The translations under genes and the position numbers were made by a program. The notes below the pieces were generated by a model. It was not told where the DNA came from, ran no database searches, and saw only the letters and a list, made by a program, of their open reading frames with translations. A DNA stretch of 64,000 nt, taken from Marisa cornuarietis (Eukaryota; Mollusca; Gastropoda; Architaenioglossa; Ampullariidae). Shown in pieces: positions 1-10,429 of the stretch. How positions within the stretch are numbered: the stretch's first letter is position 1; every line of letters begins with the position of its first letter. The DNA lies in the NCBI GenBank assembly GCA_004794655.1, contig SMMW01000001.1:14103501-14167500 (forward strand), in the 5' to 3' direction.

Positions 1-783
1 AAAAATCAACAATAATAACAATAAAATCAAAACCAACAAAAATAAAATAAAAGTCAACAACAAGAACGTAAAGATGTTTGAGTACACCTTTACATTATCT
101 TTAATCAGTAGTTGTTGCAGGATAATCTACTTTGCCGTAATATTTCTATTTATAGCCTTTACTGGTGGTTGAGTGTAAAGCACAAATGACCTTGACCAGT
201 CAACATACGAATCTGCTTACTATACTTATATACTTATATACTACATCGATCCTTCTCTGGCAGTAAAGCAGCACAATTACTGACTGACTGTCTGCTCCAG
301 GCTCAGAATAACACTAACCCTCATCTTTCTTGGTTACATCCACCCTACACCTCAGCCCCGCCCCCTCTGTCCCCTTGTCTCTGCGCCTTTAGCAATGACT
401 AAAGTCCACGTACCTGTTGCGAGGATTTCTTCTTCTTGCAAACACACACCACACGATAATACGACAGCACCTCAGCAGGTAGTGGAGCCGGTTGTATGTA
501 GCTGTTGAGGTCGACACATCAGAATGACGTCGAGAGCTATAATTAGAATCGAGTAACAGCTATGACTAGATGTTTCGGAATAACGGTCTCTACCTACTGC
601 TGTATCGAGGAGCAAGGACATGATTTTCCTAAAAAAAAGTTTTATTTCAGGTTTGTGTAGTTACGTCTGAGGAGTATTAGTGCAGGTGTTTCTATAGTCA
701 GTGACAAGTGTCGATATCTCTAACTAGCAGTAGCTGAAGCTCAGCGCTTCTGTCTTCCTTATTTGCATTCCTGTCGAATTTTT

Positions 784-865
784 GAATCCTTGTCGGGTGG
801 TTTCGCTTAGTTAAATGTTTTCATGGAATCTTTGTCGGGTGGTTTCGCTTCGTGAAATGTTTTCA
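784..865. repeat. Two-copy tandem duplication, about 41 bp unit
   Basis: Two adjacent copies share the core TGTCGGGTGGTTTCGCTT followed by AAATGTTTTCAT, with only a few differences between them. It looks like a recent local tandem duplication with no coding content. Confidence 0.85.
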
Positions 866-1090
866 TACCGAGACTATGAAGTATGGTGTAGCTGAGAAAA
901 TACCAGACACTATCTTGGCAGCTGTCGCTGAGCTGAGCTGCAAACTATATTCTATCGCAAACCTTTAGTCTATAGTAAGCTGTAGTCTATAGTAGACTCG
1001 CCTTTCTGATGATTTTAGGCAGAACGCACTTACAAGAACAACCGCAAAAAAATTTTGTAGATGCGGACTACCAAGAGAGTTTGTCATGAG

Positions 1091-1355
1091 GTCATGACCA
1101 AAGATAGCATAGGTTTTGCAAGTAACTCTAATTGGACAGATTTCGGAAAAGAGAACAATCGAAAACCTTTAGTTCGAGAGTTGTGACAACTCGGCGCAGG
1201 ACCCACCCGGCATCCTAGCGTGAACACCGATCATCGGAACAGGGGGGCGTGGTCGCGGTCACAGGAGGGCGTGGTCGCGGTCACATACGGGTCCGCGCGG
1301 CTTCACTTTCCCGCTTGAGTGGTCAATCTTAGTGTATACTATCTTTGGTCATGAC
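1091..1355. mobile_element. Short inverted-repeat element (MITE-like)
   Basis: A 21-bp sequence beginning GTCATGACCAAAGATAG at 1091-1111 reappears as its reverse complement at 1335-1355 with one mismatch. The 265-bp unit has no coding capacity, as expected for a non-autonomous DNA transposon. Its interior holds two 22-bp tandem copies of a GC-rich unit (GGGCGTGGTCGCGGTCAC core, 1241-1284). I could not see a target-site duplication, so the superfamily is undetermined and a simple inverted duplication remains possible. Confidence 0.55.
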
Positions 1356-2074
1356 TCTGTGATGCTAAAATCTCTCTTACCAGGAGGAGAGAAAGCTGTT
1401 TGACACTCGTCTTGTGTTTGACGCCATCGATTGAGTGGTTTTATTTCTTCCAGAGGATATGAAGAAATAGTCCTAATACACACAAAAGATGTGTTTGCTT
1501 GTATGATAAGGTTTCTCATCCTCTAAGCATTGCGTATCGTACGAGGCTGTAGATTTGAACTCTTATCATGGATTCTCTCTTTAAAAGCATTCACTCGTCA
1601 ATAAAGTCATAGCATCATGCTGCTTAATGACTGAAAAAAAATTACTGATAAACTAATAATTGTAAAATGTTCTTTCTAGAACCGAAAGCTGATCCTCCGA
1701 CAAAAAGAAAGTTACTCTTTCCGAAAACTCATTTCTTTCTAAAAGCTAAAATAGAATTCTATTCAGAAGTGAATTATACAAATATGAGGCTTAGGATACG
1801 ACGCAAAATGTTTCTCTGAGAATGTTCTTATTTTAGCAACGACGATGCGCATTTGCTTTCAGGTGGACGAGAAATAAAAATATTGTATATCTTTGTTAAC
1901 GGTAATATCCGATTTGCCGACCAATGTGAAGATTTTTTTGGTTTTATGATCAGTAAATACGATAAACGTCTTTTTAGGCTTAAGTTTTTTTTTCCCCTAT
2001 TTTTTCAGACGGATGGATGCTCGGCTTGATGGACAACCGGGTTAGTTGATGTCGCGCTCTTTCTCAGCCGTCTG

Positions 2075-2109
<35 letters not shown>

Positions 2110-2197
2110 AGCATATGTGCTCACCTTTACTCAGACCTTCAAGCAAAAACAGACGAGACAGTCTGAACACTCCTAAAGATAATAATAAACAATATTT

Positions 2198-2413
2198 TTT
2201 ATTCTTATGAGCAACATTTGATACTTTTCCAGGTAGACAACATGAATAGCATGGGACAGAGTTTCCAGTTCATGTCAAAACGGCTAATGACTACTGCAAA
2301 CGGAAAAGGACAGACTGAACACAACACACATGTATCGTACAGAGATACGTCATAGAATACAGCATAATACATCTTAATAATAATACAAAATACATCATGG
2401 AATATACTTTATT
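2198..2413 (-). terminator. Candidate polyadenylation signals for the vWA gene
   Basis: On the minus strand AATAAA hexamers occur at 2408-2413 and 2198-2203, some 460 and 670 bases past the vWA stop codon. Either would give a 3' UTR of ordinary length. No downstream GU-rich element was examined, so this is positional inference. Confidence 0.4.
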
Positions 2414-2440
2414 GGTTTGCTTCACAAAATACAAATGCAC

Positions 2441-2536
2441 ATAGCAATAAACATCACATAATACCAGTCAATCCCAGTGGTATGCGTCGTAATACAACTG
2501 CACCACAGTAGTATACAATACATCTCAGTGTCCCTG
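2441..2536. repeat. Dispersed repeat, copy A (matches 3855-3950)
   Basis: This stretch and 3855-3950 share most of a 90-base block, including AACATCACATAATAC, AATACAACT and CAATACATCTCAGTG. It lies in the presumed 3' UTR of the vWA gene. The second copy is longer and has a tRNA-like end, so this is probably a truncated SINE-like fragment. Confidence 0.7.
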
Positions 2537-2872
2537 TGGTACTCATTTTTCAAACACATCAAAGAGCAAGTATGACTACAGCGAACACCTGACCTCCTTC
2601 AAACCAGTCTCACTTGTGCACACACCTGCAAAGGTAGCCCCGACTATTAGACTGAGAAGGTTTCTTGATCTCTTCTATCTTGTTACAAAACTAATTTTTC
2701 CTGTTGCCACATTTTTCTAAGGAAAGGTGAAGGGTGAAGAAAAGTGCCTTTTCACCCCCCCCCCTCCTCCCATTCACTTCACCATACACATACCCACCCA
2801 CCCCTTATACTCCCCTCCCCCTCACAAACGTACTCCCTTCCTCCCTCTGGAGTCATAATTTCTGTCTTTGCT

Positions 2873-3334
2873 CTATTTTTTTGGAATGGAGATTTTGTTC
2901 CGCATCAGTGCTTTCTGTAGCATGCGTTGCGCCTGCCCCGTGCTGATTTCTTCCTCCTCTGTTTCGTAGCTAGAGGGCGCTCTACACTCGGCCGCTTCTG
3001 CGCAATCGAGGGACAGAGACGCCGCCATCGGCTCACAGGTCCCACCTCTCGATCTGCTCGGGGTCCCTATCTTGCCTCTGGCCATGGGATGGATGGCAAA
3101 GGCTGCGGTTGCAGTTTCCGGTTTCCACTCCTTTCTGACGTCATCCATGTGCATGCAGGAGGACAGTGACCTCACGGAGGCAGAGGGCGCGGACAGGTGG
3201 CTCTTGTTGATCTTGAGCTGCTTTGATCTTGCCCCGTGAGTGTTGAGCTTGTCTCTAACATGCGCAGTCAAAGCATCTATGTCGACATTGGCCTCTCCTT
3301 GCACTCTTACCTCGTCCATGACCATCTCGTTCAC
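2873..3334 (-). CDS. vWA protein, terminal exon
   Basis: The acceptor ATTCCAG is followed in phase 0 by VNEMVMDEVRVQGEA and runs to a stop at 2873-2875, 153 residues in all. The tail lies outside the fold. It is serine- and charge-rich, has an acidic run (ETEEEE) and ends in a basic segment (RNKISIPKK). No catalytic domain is seen. Such disordered tails are common in this family but have no assigned function. Confidence 0.8.
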   Translation of the reverse strand: MNEMVMDEVRVQGEANVDIDALTAHVRDKLNTHGARSKQLKINKSHLSAPSASVRSLSSCMHMDDVRKEWKPETATAAFAIHPMARGKIGTPSRSRGGTCEPMAASLSLDCAEAAECRAPSSYETEEEEISTGQAQRMLQKALMRNKISIPKK

Positions 3335-6208
3335 CTGGAATAAAAGTTACCAAATTAACGCGACAAATGTCATGCTTCAGGGAAAAAAAACTCGTTCATT
3401 GTCTTATGACAATTGCCTTTCTCTCTTTTTTGTCCGTATCAGTAGAACAGAAAAGATTCCAAGTGACGATGTACACATACACTGGTGCGTTTACACACAC
3501 ATTTGGTGTATGTACAACGTTTGATTCAGAGCTTTTTAAAAAAATTGTTTCAGTTGCGTTCGTCTGTTGTGTTTGTTCTTTTTAAGCATGGACTTTGTAT
3601 TACAAGTCCGTGGTTTAAGCATATTCCTAGAGTAAGAAGTGTCTGCTGTGCCCCAGTTGAAACGAACTTGATTTTGCAAGTCATCAAAGTCTGTTTGGAC
3701 ATTAACACCCCTCATAAATATCATAAAAGATAAATATCTCAAAGTCCGTCTGCTTTTATAAATTGAGAATAGGAATCTGATGTTGGGGGAGGAGCGAGAT
3801 TTAAAAAAAAGTTTTTTATGCCGACCCAGCAGCTACGGTTCTGTTACGGCAAGACAATAACAGTAAACATCACATAATACAAGTCCATAACAGTGGTATA
3901 CGTCGAAGAATACAACTACACCACAGCTGTTTACAATACATCTCAGTGCCAGATGAGAAATGAGAAAAACTGTGCCCATGACAAGATCTAAACACGGGAC
4001 ACCCAAGTTCTCGTTGTTATTGCTAATACCAAGTAACCAGGGCGCCCCCTTCTAGCACGAGTTGGCTTTACTTCCACGACAGCCTCATTGTGCCCAAGTA
4101 ATGATGCTGCATGACCTACTGATCAGTGTGATTACAACGCTGGCCCTTACATCCATGACCGAGAGATGGACCTTCAAGGAGGATATGAAGCCTAACAAGT
4201 TAGCAGACCAAAGACTGGACACAGCTACATTTGAGAATTTCGGGGAAAGCCGTGTCTTAAGCTGGTGATCATTACCAGTTTGAGCCTAGGGCAGTGAAAA
4301 GGCTGCATGGGGGCTTCATCAAGATCTAGTACAGCACGCGGGCAGGGTCTATCCAACATTGACCTCATTGAGTGCTCTGAGTATTAAGTATTTTTAAGGT
4401 GTACTGGCTGTCAAAAACACTTACCTGATCCATCCACTGCTCCAACGACAGCTCCTCTTGTGCCCCTCCGACTATAACTGCCGTCAGAGCTCGGGCAGCA
4501 TTCAAGGGCACGTACTGTCCCCCTGTGACGTAAGCAAGAGCTGCGAAGAAGTCCTTGTATGGTGTGATGGAGGGTTCGCAGCCAGCCACGTACAACGTGA
4601 TGGCCTTCTCCGCCATCTGCCGCGCAATCGTCATGGGGTCAAGGCCGTCTGGGCAGCCGTTGGGGAAGGTGTCTCCGCTTTTCTGGAGTCCATGTGGAGG
4701 GGCGTCGGAGATGAGAATACAGATTTTGGTAGCTTCTGGCCGCCATGATAGTTTCAGTACCTGTCATGGAAAGAGAAGAAAAATGCTTTAACTTGCACGG
4801 GATCAGCTTGTCCTGTAACAGTTCTTTGGAACTTCTTCTCATCGCTGAATTCACTCTTCTGTGTCATTACAAAGACTTCGCTAATGTCCGGACATCAACT
4901 CTGTACATGGCGGATATCGATTCTGTACTTTATGGACATGCAGCACGTGTTATCTTTTAATAGTTTGCGTCATGAAATAAAAAGTGAAGTTTCGTGCCTA
5001 AAAACATTGATATAAAGATCGTAATATATTTACTTCACTTATGATATATATATATATAGAGAGAGAGTAACCATGCTTGTTTCTGCGTTTTGTAATCTAA
5101 ACATTCGCTCCACGTTTTACTTCCAATGCTTCAAACCAAATTAACAATTCAAGTTACTAGGAAATAAGCTTTTATATTATAACAGGGAAATGGGACATTT
5201 TGTACGGCTAGGAGAACATATGAATTTTTTTGGGGGGCAGAACTTTGATATAGGAGGCAACGTGACGTCATAGGCTGATCTATGTTATTTTGTCAGAGGT
5301 TTGGGGTTAGGGTTTGGGGTAGGGTTAGGTTTAGGTTTAGTTTATTAGGTACAATTGGGCAATTGAGTGGACCGAGCAGATGACAAATGCCGCGAGCCAT
5401 TTTTGTTATGGCCGTCACGTTGCCCCCCCCCCCATATCAAAGCTGTTACTTTGTTTGGTTTTTTGCCTAACAGGGTTAAGAAATTTTTGCACGCCGTAAG
5501 GAATTAGCTGGATAATGACGCTCTTACCTGATGCAAAGCGTCAGCCACGGCTTCAGGTGCGTCACCGCCACCTTCTGCACTGGTGTTATCTAACCATCGC
5601 TTCATCTCGCCGACCCTAGGAGTGAAGTCATGCACCTGCGTCACATAGGACATCTCCTGCAAAAGGTTAGCAGTTAAAGGAGGTCAGATGGTAATCACTC
5701 GTGCTACTCTGTCTTTCAGCGATGAGATCTCTCTCTTTCTCTCTCTCTCTGACTCCTGACTGACGCTTTTCCTTACACCCAGCGGAACGGCAACGAACTC
5801 TGTACAACATACATCAGAGTCGCAGACACAGTACAGACCTGGGGTGGATGATCGCGATAGTTGACCAGAGCCAGACGTACGTCACACGTCTCCTTGGCAA
5901 CGATCTCCTCCGTGATTTTGCGCACGTTGTCCCTGGCGGCGTTGATGTAGGATCCCATACTGCCAGTAGTATCCATGGCAAACGCCAGGTCCAACATCTT
6001 GCTGTCGTGCTTTGCCAACGGGGGCTGCACCGGTGTGTTGGTCTCAGTTGCTGGGTCGTAATGGTCGGGTAGCGGGTTCACGGGTGATGGTGGTAGACAC
6101 CGTTCTGTCATGGTGGCGGTAAGCAAGTCCGGATTAGGCTCTGAGAAGTGTGGATTGACAGACAAGTGAACGAGCTTGTCAATGCTCGTCAGCTGTTTTT
6201 GATCAGGC
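2873..6208 (-). CDS. von Willebrand factor A domain protein (four visible exons)
   Basis: The exons, in transcript order, are 5839-6208, 5528-5656, 4425-4760 and 2873-3334. All junctions are GT-AG, and the three introns are phase 0. The joined frame gives at least 431 residues. The first exon has the metal-ion-dependent adhesion site motif DTTGS after a hydrophobic strand (LDLAFAM). The second has GGGDAPEA and the third LISDAPPHG. These are hallmarks of the intracellular vWA family that includes the Dictyostelium vwkA alpha-kinase and many animal proteins annotated by vWA alone. No kinase domain is visible here. The role is likely metal-dependent protein binding, but partners cannot be inferred. 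The first visible exon starts in mid-codon at an acceptor, so at least one 5' exon is missing, and I did not find it. Confidence 0.85.
3790..4055 (-). mobile_element. SINE-like repeat, copy B
   Basis: Read on the minus strand from 4055, the unit starts with a tRNA-like head (GCGCCCTGGTTACTTGG, then GTGTTTAGATCTTG, resembling Pol III A and B boxes). It continues through the block shared with 2441-2536 and ends with a block shared with 30749-30803 (CAG-AACTA-GG and ACGGCAAG cores on the plus strand). A tRNA-like head, a dispersed body and no ORF suggest a SINE. It sits in the last intron of the vWA gene. Confidence 0.45.
4425..4760 (-). CDS. vWA protein, C-terminal half of the domain
   Basis: The exon is 112 codons, phase 0 at both ends, with acceptor ATGACAG and donor CAG|GTAAGTG. 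It contains the strand ICILISDAPPHG, the helix MTIARQMAEKAITL, the strand LYVAGCEPS and the helix DFFAALAYVTGG. It ends with LTAVIVGGAQEELSLEQWM, which fits the closing helix and strand of vWA domains. No frameshifts were seen. Confidence 0.85.
5238..5449. mobile_element. Inverted-repeat element 1 with telomere-like core
   Basis: The left end (CAGAACTTTGATATAGG, then GGCAACGTGACG) is mirrored at the right end (CGTCACGTTGCC, then CCATATCAAAGCTGTT), giving an imperfect inverted repeat of about 30 bases. The right arm contains an expanded C run. The interior at about 5301-5341 is a degenerate array of TTAGGG-like units (GGGTTAGGG, GGTTTAGG). It lies in the first visible intron of the vWA gene. 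The element at 7567-8339 shares the ends, the telomere-like core and the motif CCATTTTTGTTATGG. Confidence 0.75.
5528..5656 (-). CDS. vWA protein, central exon
   Basis: The exon is 43 codons long, phase 0 at both ends, with the donor CAG|GTAAGAG. It encodes the mid-fold segment including VGEMKRWL and the AEGGGDAPEAVADAL loop and helix. The GGGD-PE signature is typical of vWA domains of the vwkA type and supplies another MIDAS-region residue. Confidence 0.85.
5839..6208 (-). CDS. vWA protein, exon with MIDAS motif
   Basis: The acceptor is at 6209-6210 and the donor GT at 5837-5838. After one partial codon it encodes about 123 residues. A proline-rich linker (PPSPVNPLPDHYDP) precedes the beta-strand LDLAFAM and the DTTGSM metal-binding loop. 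The following helix (INAARDNVRKITEEIV) and LALVNYRDHPPQ match the start of a vWA Rossmann fold. An upstream exon ending in phase 2 is required. The putative LTR begins only about 40 bases upstream of this acceptor. Confidence 0.85.
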
Positions 6209-6250
6209 CTGAAACGTTATGGAATAAATCACGTATTATCTATGACTGGT

Positions 6251-8585
6251 TGTCACGGATCGACCCGTGCCGGGGAGGAAAGTTAGAAATGAAAGCTATT
6301 TCCCTTATAGGGTCTAAGACGCAGGGCTAGTCCCCCTCTATGGTGAAAGCATGATTGTGAGTATAGTTTATGAAAGAACGAGTGAGTTAAATAGTCACTG
6401 TAACTGTAAGCCAGGTGAACAGATTCTAGTCATTCCCAAACCAGACGTCTAAAGAGAAGGACCTGGTCCTTTCTGTGTGAAAGTGACAGTGACAGTGGAA
6501 TCATTCTAATTCCTTGCCAAGTCAAGGTATGAAATAAGTTTTCTTTATTCATGTATCTTTAAAACGGTGAGAGAAAGAATGCCGTATGCTTCAATATTTG
6601 TTTACAAATTATGGCTATTGGAAAGAGATATGGTAGCTTTGAGGTGTAATTTAATGTATTAATGATGAGAGTACTCATTGAATCATAAGGATTTTCAGGA
6701 ACTACTTGGGGGTGGAAAAGACGAGCGACAGGAGTTCAAGTCGTCAGAAGGCTGTGTGCCATCGTCAACCGCAGTGTATCGTTAGTGAGAGAAAGGGATT
6801 AGTTGGGGGTCGAGAAGACGGTGAACGAAGAGATCGTGACCCGGAGTATTGGAGTATATACTGTTTGACTGCTATGTGCAACTCGTTACCCCAGAGTATT
6901 GGAGTATAGTGTCTCCAGCGTGCTGAGTGCATTTCGTTGACCTGGTGTTTGGGAGTATATAGCTTACCGACGTGCTACGTGGAGTCGTCAAGGAATCAGT
7001 GAGGGCGGAACCCCAGTAACTACCATCGACAAAAGTGCTTTGTGCCCTTGTCCACCCTGATAGACGAGTGAAGGAGTGTGTGGTCTTCAGAAAACTCTGT
7101 GCCTCGTCAATTGGAATAGGGGAGTTGGACAATCGGTGACCTACGAGTAGCGCTGACCACTTGTGGAAAGAATCGTGTCAAGGGAGATAATTCTAGGCGA
7201 GGGTATCGTATCAAGGGAGGTAATTCTAGGAGCGTGTGTATCAGTGAGTGCGTGAATTCAGACAGGAGCGTGACAGTAAGTGGGTTTTGGTTATATTTGG
7301 TTCTACTAAGAATATCGTCTCGGGACTTTTGTATTTCCCATTCTGATTACTTGTTGGAGAACTGTTTGATTAGAACATTGAAAGAGGCTTTGACTAACAG
7401 AAATAAGAGTGGTTGATTGGATGGTTGAGAGAGAGCTACGCTATTAAAATTATGTTCATTCTTGATGGTTGTCATTTATTGATTCATGCTGGATGTTGAC
7501 CTACATTGATTAGAATACCCTATGCTATTGAAAGAGTTTACGTAGACTGTAATTAGTTACTAGAAAGGCAGAACTTTCATATAGGTGGTTTTACTACGTC
7601 ACGGCGGGCTGTGCTATTTTGTGGGAGGGGAGAGCGGGTAGGATCGATATTTGAGAGGGGCGTGAGGTTGGGCGTTGGTTGGTGTTGTGTGTGATTTATG
7701 AAGAAGGGTTAAGCCGGTTAGGGTTTGGGTTAGGGTTAGGTTTATGGGTGTGGGGTAGGGTAGGGTTAGGGTTAGGTTATATTGTAGTGAATTGAGCAGA
7801 GGAGAAATGTTTAGGACTGGTCGAGTGATGTTATGGTGATTGACATGGAGTTGTGTGAAATTATTGGCTGGTTTTAGTCATGTGATATTTGGTGCGGGGG
7901 AAGGTTTGTTGGTTTGATTTCATGTTAGCAGACGATAGAAAGTCGAGAGGATTGAAGATGGCGAGTCTGCATGGAAATTTTGGGAAAATTTGTGGTGCAA
8001 TTGTGGATTTCAAGGAAAAGTTCAGAGGTGCAGAGTCTGGAAAGTACAGCAGAAAGAAGTTTTGTTTTTTTTTTGAGTTTGTACGTGAATGTGGAGGAAG
8101 GATTCGAAGAGGATGGGGAAGGCGACTTCAGGAACAATTTTGTTCATTTCTGGAAATTATTTCTCGGAATAATTGGAGGAAGGATTCGAAGAAGATGGAG
8201 ACGATATCAGGGGAGTTTAGCGAGGAGAGAGAGCAGAAGATGAGTGACGTAATAGTGACGTCACTAATTTGCATAGCTGGCCTACAGGTAAGCCATTTTT
8301 GTTATGGCGTCGCAAAACCACCTATAAGAAAGCTGTTCCACTAGAAATGTTGCCGTGATATTGTTTGAAATTCTTTGAGAGTTGGACTAGTATTTGAGAT
8401 TGGTGAAGGTTTGCTGCTACCCTATAAAGACAAGTTTGAACACCCAATCCCCGAAATTACTCAGAACTAGTATCCCACGTGCAGATCTCTGTACTTTGTT
8501 GTGTGAAAGAACACGTGAGGAACGCCGTGCTGGTCAGTGTTGTGTATGTGTCCTGTCAGTGCGTTGCTGTTATTCCTAATTAACA
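6251..8585 (+). mobile_element. Putative solo LTR of a retrotransposon
   Basis: The segment opens with TGTCACGGATCGACC and closes with CCTAATTAACA, the TG...CA arrangement of long terminal repeats. It is bounded by near-identical 5-mers (CTGGT and GTGGT) that could be a target-site duplication with one change. There is no long ORF. The 6.7-7.25 kb part holds degenerate internal repeats, including AAGGGAG(A)TAATTCTAGG twice near 7.17-7.23 kb. The second copy of the telomere-core element is nested inside. No partner LTR or internal domain is in the window, so it would be a solo LTR. Confidence 0.35.
7567..8339. mobile_element. Inverted-repeat element 2 with telomere-like core
   Basis: The element starts GGCAGAACTTTCATATAGG and ends with the complement of GGAACAGCTTTCTTATAGG. 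It is flanked by a perfect 8-bp direct repeat ACTAGAAA (7559-7566 and 8340-8347), read here as the target-site duplication. It carries a longer TTAGGG-like tract (about 7705-7772) in the same relative position as element 1, plus extra sequence at about 7850-8280. An 8-bp duplication fits hAT-like transposition. No transposase is encoded; an open frame near 7889-8344 appears incidental. Confidence 0.8.
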
Positions 8586-8990
8586 GTGGTCAAACCTAAT
8601 CGAATCATCACTCGTTACGTTTCTTCCACTATTTTCCAACCAGAGATCATGTCCAACACAACTCTTTCACCCTGGTTCTGTTCTCTTGGTTGTTCAGTTC
8701 TTCGTCCCGTGTATACTCAAAATAAAAGACCTTGTGCTCTCATAGCAGAACCAGATTTTTCTACTTTACTTGCTTGCTGGGAATGTATTGTTGAAAGTAC
8801 ATCTGCCACTAAACACGACTAATTTTTCATCACCAGGCACATTTTCTGAGGGCTTGTAAAATTCTTTCAAGTTATCTACCCACAAATTGAATATTTCAGA
8901 GTTTTGGTCATAGCCTATCATCGGGTCATCTTTGACGTCGTTCATCATCATCATCATCATCAAATCGAAGCACTCTCCTCAATCGCACGA
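8585..8990 (-). pseudogene. piggyBac-type transposase relic
   Basis: On the minus strand one frame reads NSEIFNLWVDN, EFYKPSENVPGDEKLV and FSGRCTFNNTFPASK. This matches the piggyBac (PGBD) pattern of a helix, Y-P, D-E-LV and GRC-F--YIPSK. After a stop and frame changes it continues with FYFEYTRDE and then ERVVLDMISGWKIVEET, corresponding to the conserved VVLDM stretch before the NVTCDNFF region. A run of ATG/GAT triplets lies just upstream. Frameshifts and stops show it is dead. The relic ends where the putative LTR begins. Confidence 0.7.
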
Positions 8991-10420
8991 ATGGAGCTTT
9001 GAGTATCGCTTTTGGAAAAATAGCTTTCTCGTGCTTTTTGCTCCACAACTATAGACAGTGGTTAAAATCACTACACCCATGAAGCAGTCAAATTACCCCT
9101 CCTTGTTCGTCAGTTTTATAACGATGTGACAAATCGCTACTGCAATCATCTTACAATAAAGAAGCTAACTTTTGTACGGTCCACTACTACGTGAGGCATT
9201 TTCTCGACTGAAGAAAGAGGGAAAATGGACACCAAAATAGGTTCTAAAGGGACACTATGAGTAATTCGACACAGAGATAAAAAGTACTGTTAGGTCAGGC
9301 ACACACAGGGAAGGTGAAGTGACAAATTTGGATGACGCAATGTTTATTTCTTGGAATACATCCGTAAACATGTGCTATTTATGCCCGGGATCCATATATG
9401 GACCCCACCGGTGGTTAACGATAGAATTAGCGTTATGAATTTTGCAGATATTTGAAAATTCATTTCATCCACGATGAGTCCACTACTAAAGTATAAAAGT
9501 CAAGAAATTTTAAAATGTTGAGATAAACGGTTCGCGTTTTATAAACAGCGAAACTTCTGTTGGGGTCCGAATTATGTAGAAAGCAATGCGCTTCTCGGGT
9601 ACAAAGAAAACTGAGCCACCACGTACCATACAGCTAGGCAACGCCCCACGTTATGTTTTAACTACTTCCTCGATCGATCGCTGTCATACGTCGTATAACA
9701 CCCGATAGGTGGAAAGTACAAACATGGAGGTATACATACCTTTAGTGGATTTATGATGATACTAGAATATACTAGATCAAATCGTTCCAGTGGCGGTTTT
9801 TAGGCAGTGTGTAAGCTACCCGTAGGATCTGTAGTCACTTTTTATATACAGGCGATGTTTTCGTGACGCAAAGAGCTAAAATTAGAATAGGGAATTCCCG
9901 CTAGACAGCTTGCAAAATCCACGAACGCGAAAGCGTGGGCGTGTGTCCTTGATCAGTTTGCTGACTCGGGGCACTCATATGGCAATAGTCAGATTGCAAC
10001 ACTACACCAATCCGACCTTTTCTGACAGGCCCGTTGCTCATCGTCGCTATAATAGAACCCAAGGGAGACCACTATTAGGTTTGGGCACAAATGAAAAGAT
10101 AGTGTTTATAGTATATCTTCGGTTGGATTCGTAAAATTTAGAGAGGAAAGATGCTGCCACAAAGCAGACGACGAAGGAAAAGAAAAATGGCAAAGAGGCA
10201 TTAATGAATGTAGGTGGACAGGAATGAAGGTAAAAAGACACACAAGACAGAAACAATTATAGTAAGGAGCAGAGGACTGGGTCATCAGTGAACAGACAAC
10301 TATGTCAGCACCCAACCAGACGGGTTTCCACAAAATTCCACCCACCAACTAGGAGTGGCCATTCGAAGCATACTTTCTCCAAACACAAACAGATGGATAT
10401 ATGGCAAAAGAAAATGACAA
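8991..10420. other. Tract with no recognised gene
   Basis: Open frames here are short and have neither family resemblance nor splice sites that would join them to neighbours. The left end may include more decayed piggyBac sequence. A missing 5' exon of the vWA gene could lie here but was not identified. Confidence 0.45.
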
Positions 10421-10429
10421 CAGCACTTT

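Larger units (their letters stand above)
1..2190. other. Gene-free tract downstream of the vWA gene
   Basis: No exon with convincing splice sites or codon structure was found on either strand. The tract holds a 41-bp tandem duplication, an inverted-repeat element near 1.1-1.36 kb with a 22-bp tandem inside it, and a short CT/CA microsatellite near 2.08-2.11 kb. The rest looks like ordinary AT-rich intergenic sequence. Confidence 0.6.

Noticed and set aside
3536..3742. Short open frames on both strands between vWA exons
   Set aside because: They fall inside the last vWA intron and show no coding signal.
5301..5341. Interstitial telomere from chromosome fusion
   Set aside because: The TTAGGG-like tract is bounded by transposon inverted repeats and recurs in a second copy of the same element, so a fusion scar is not needed.
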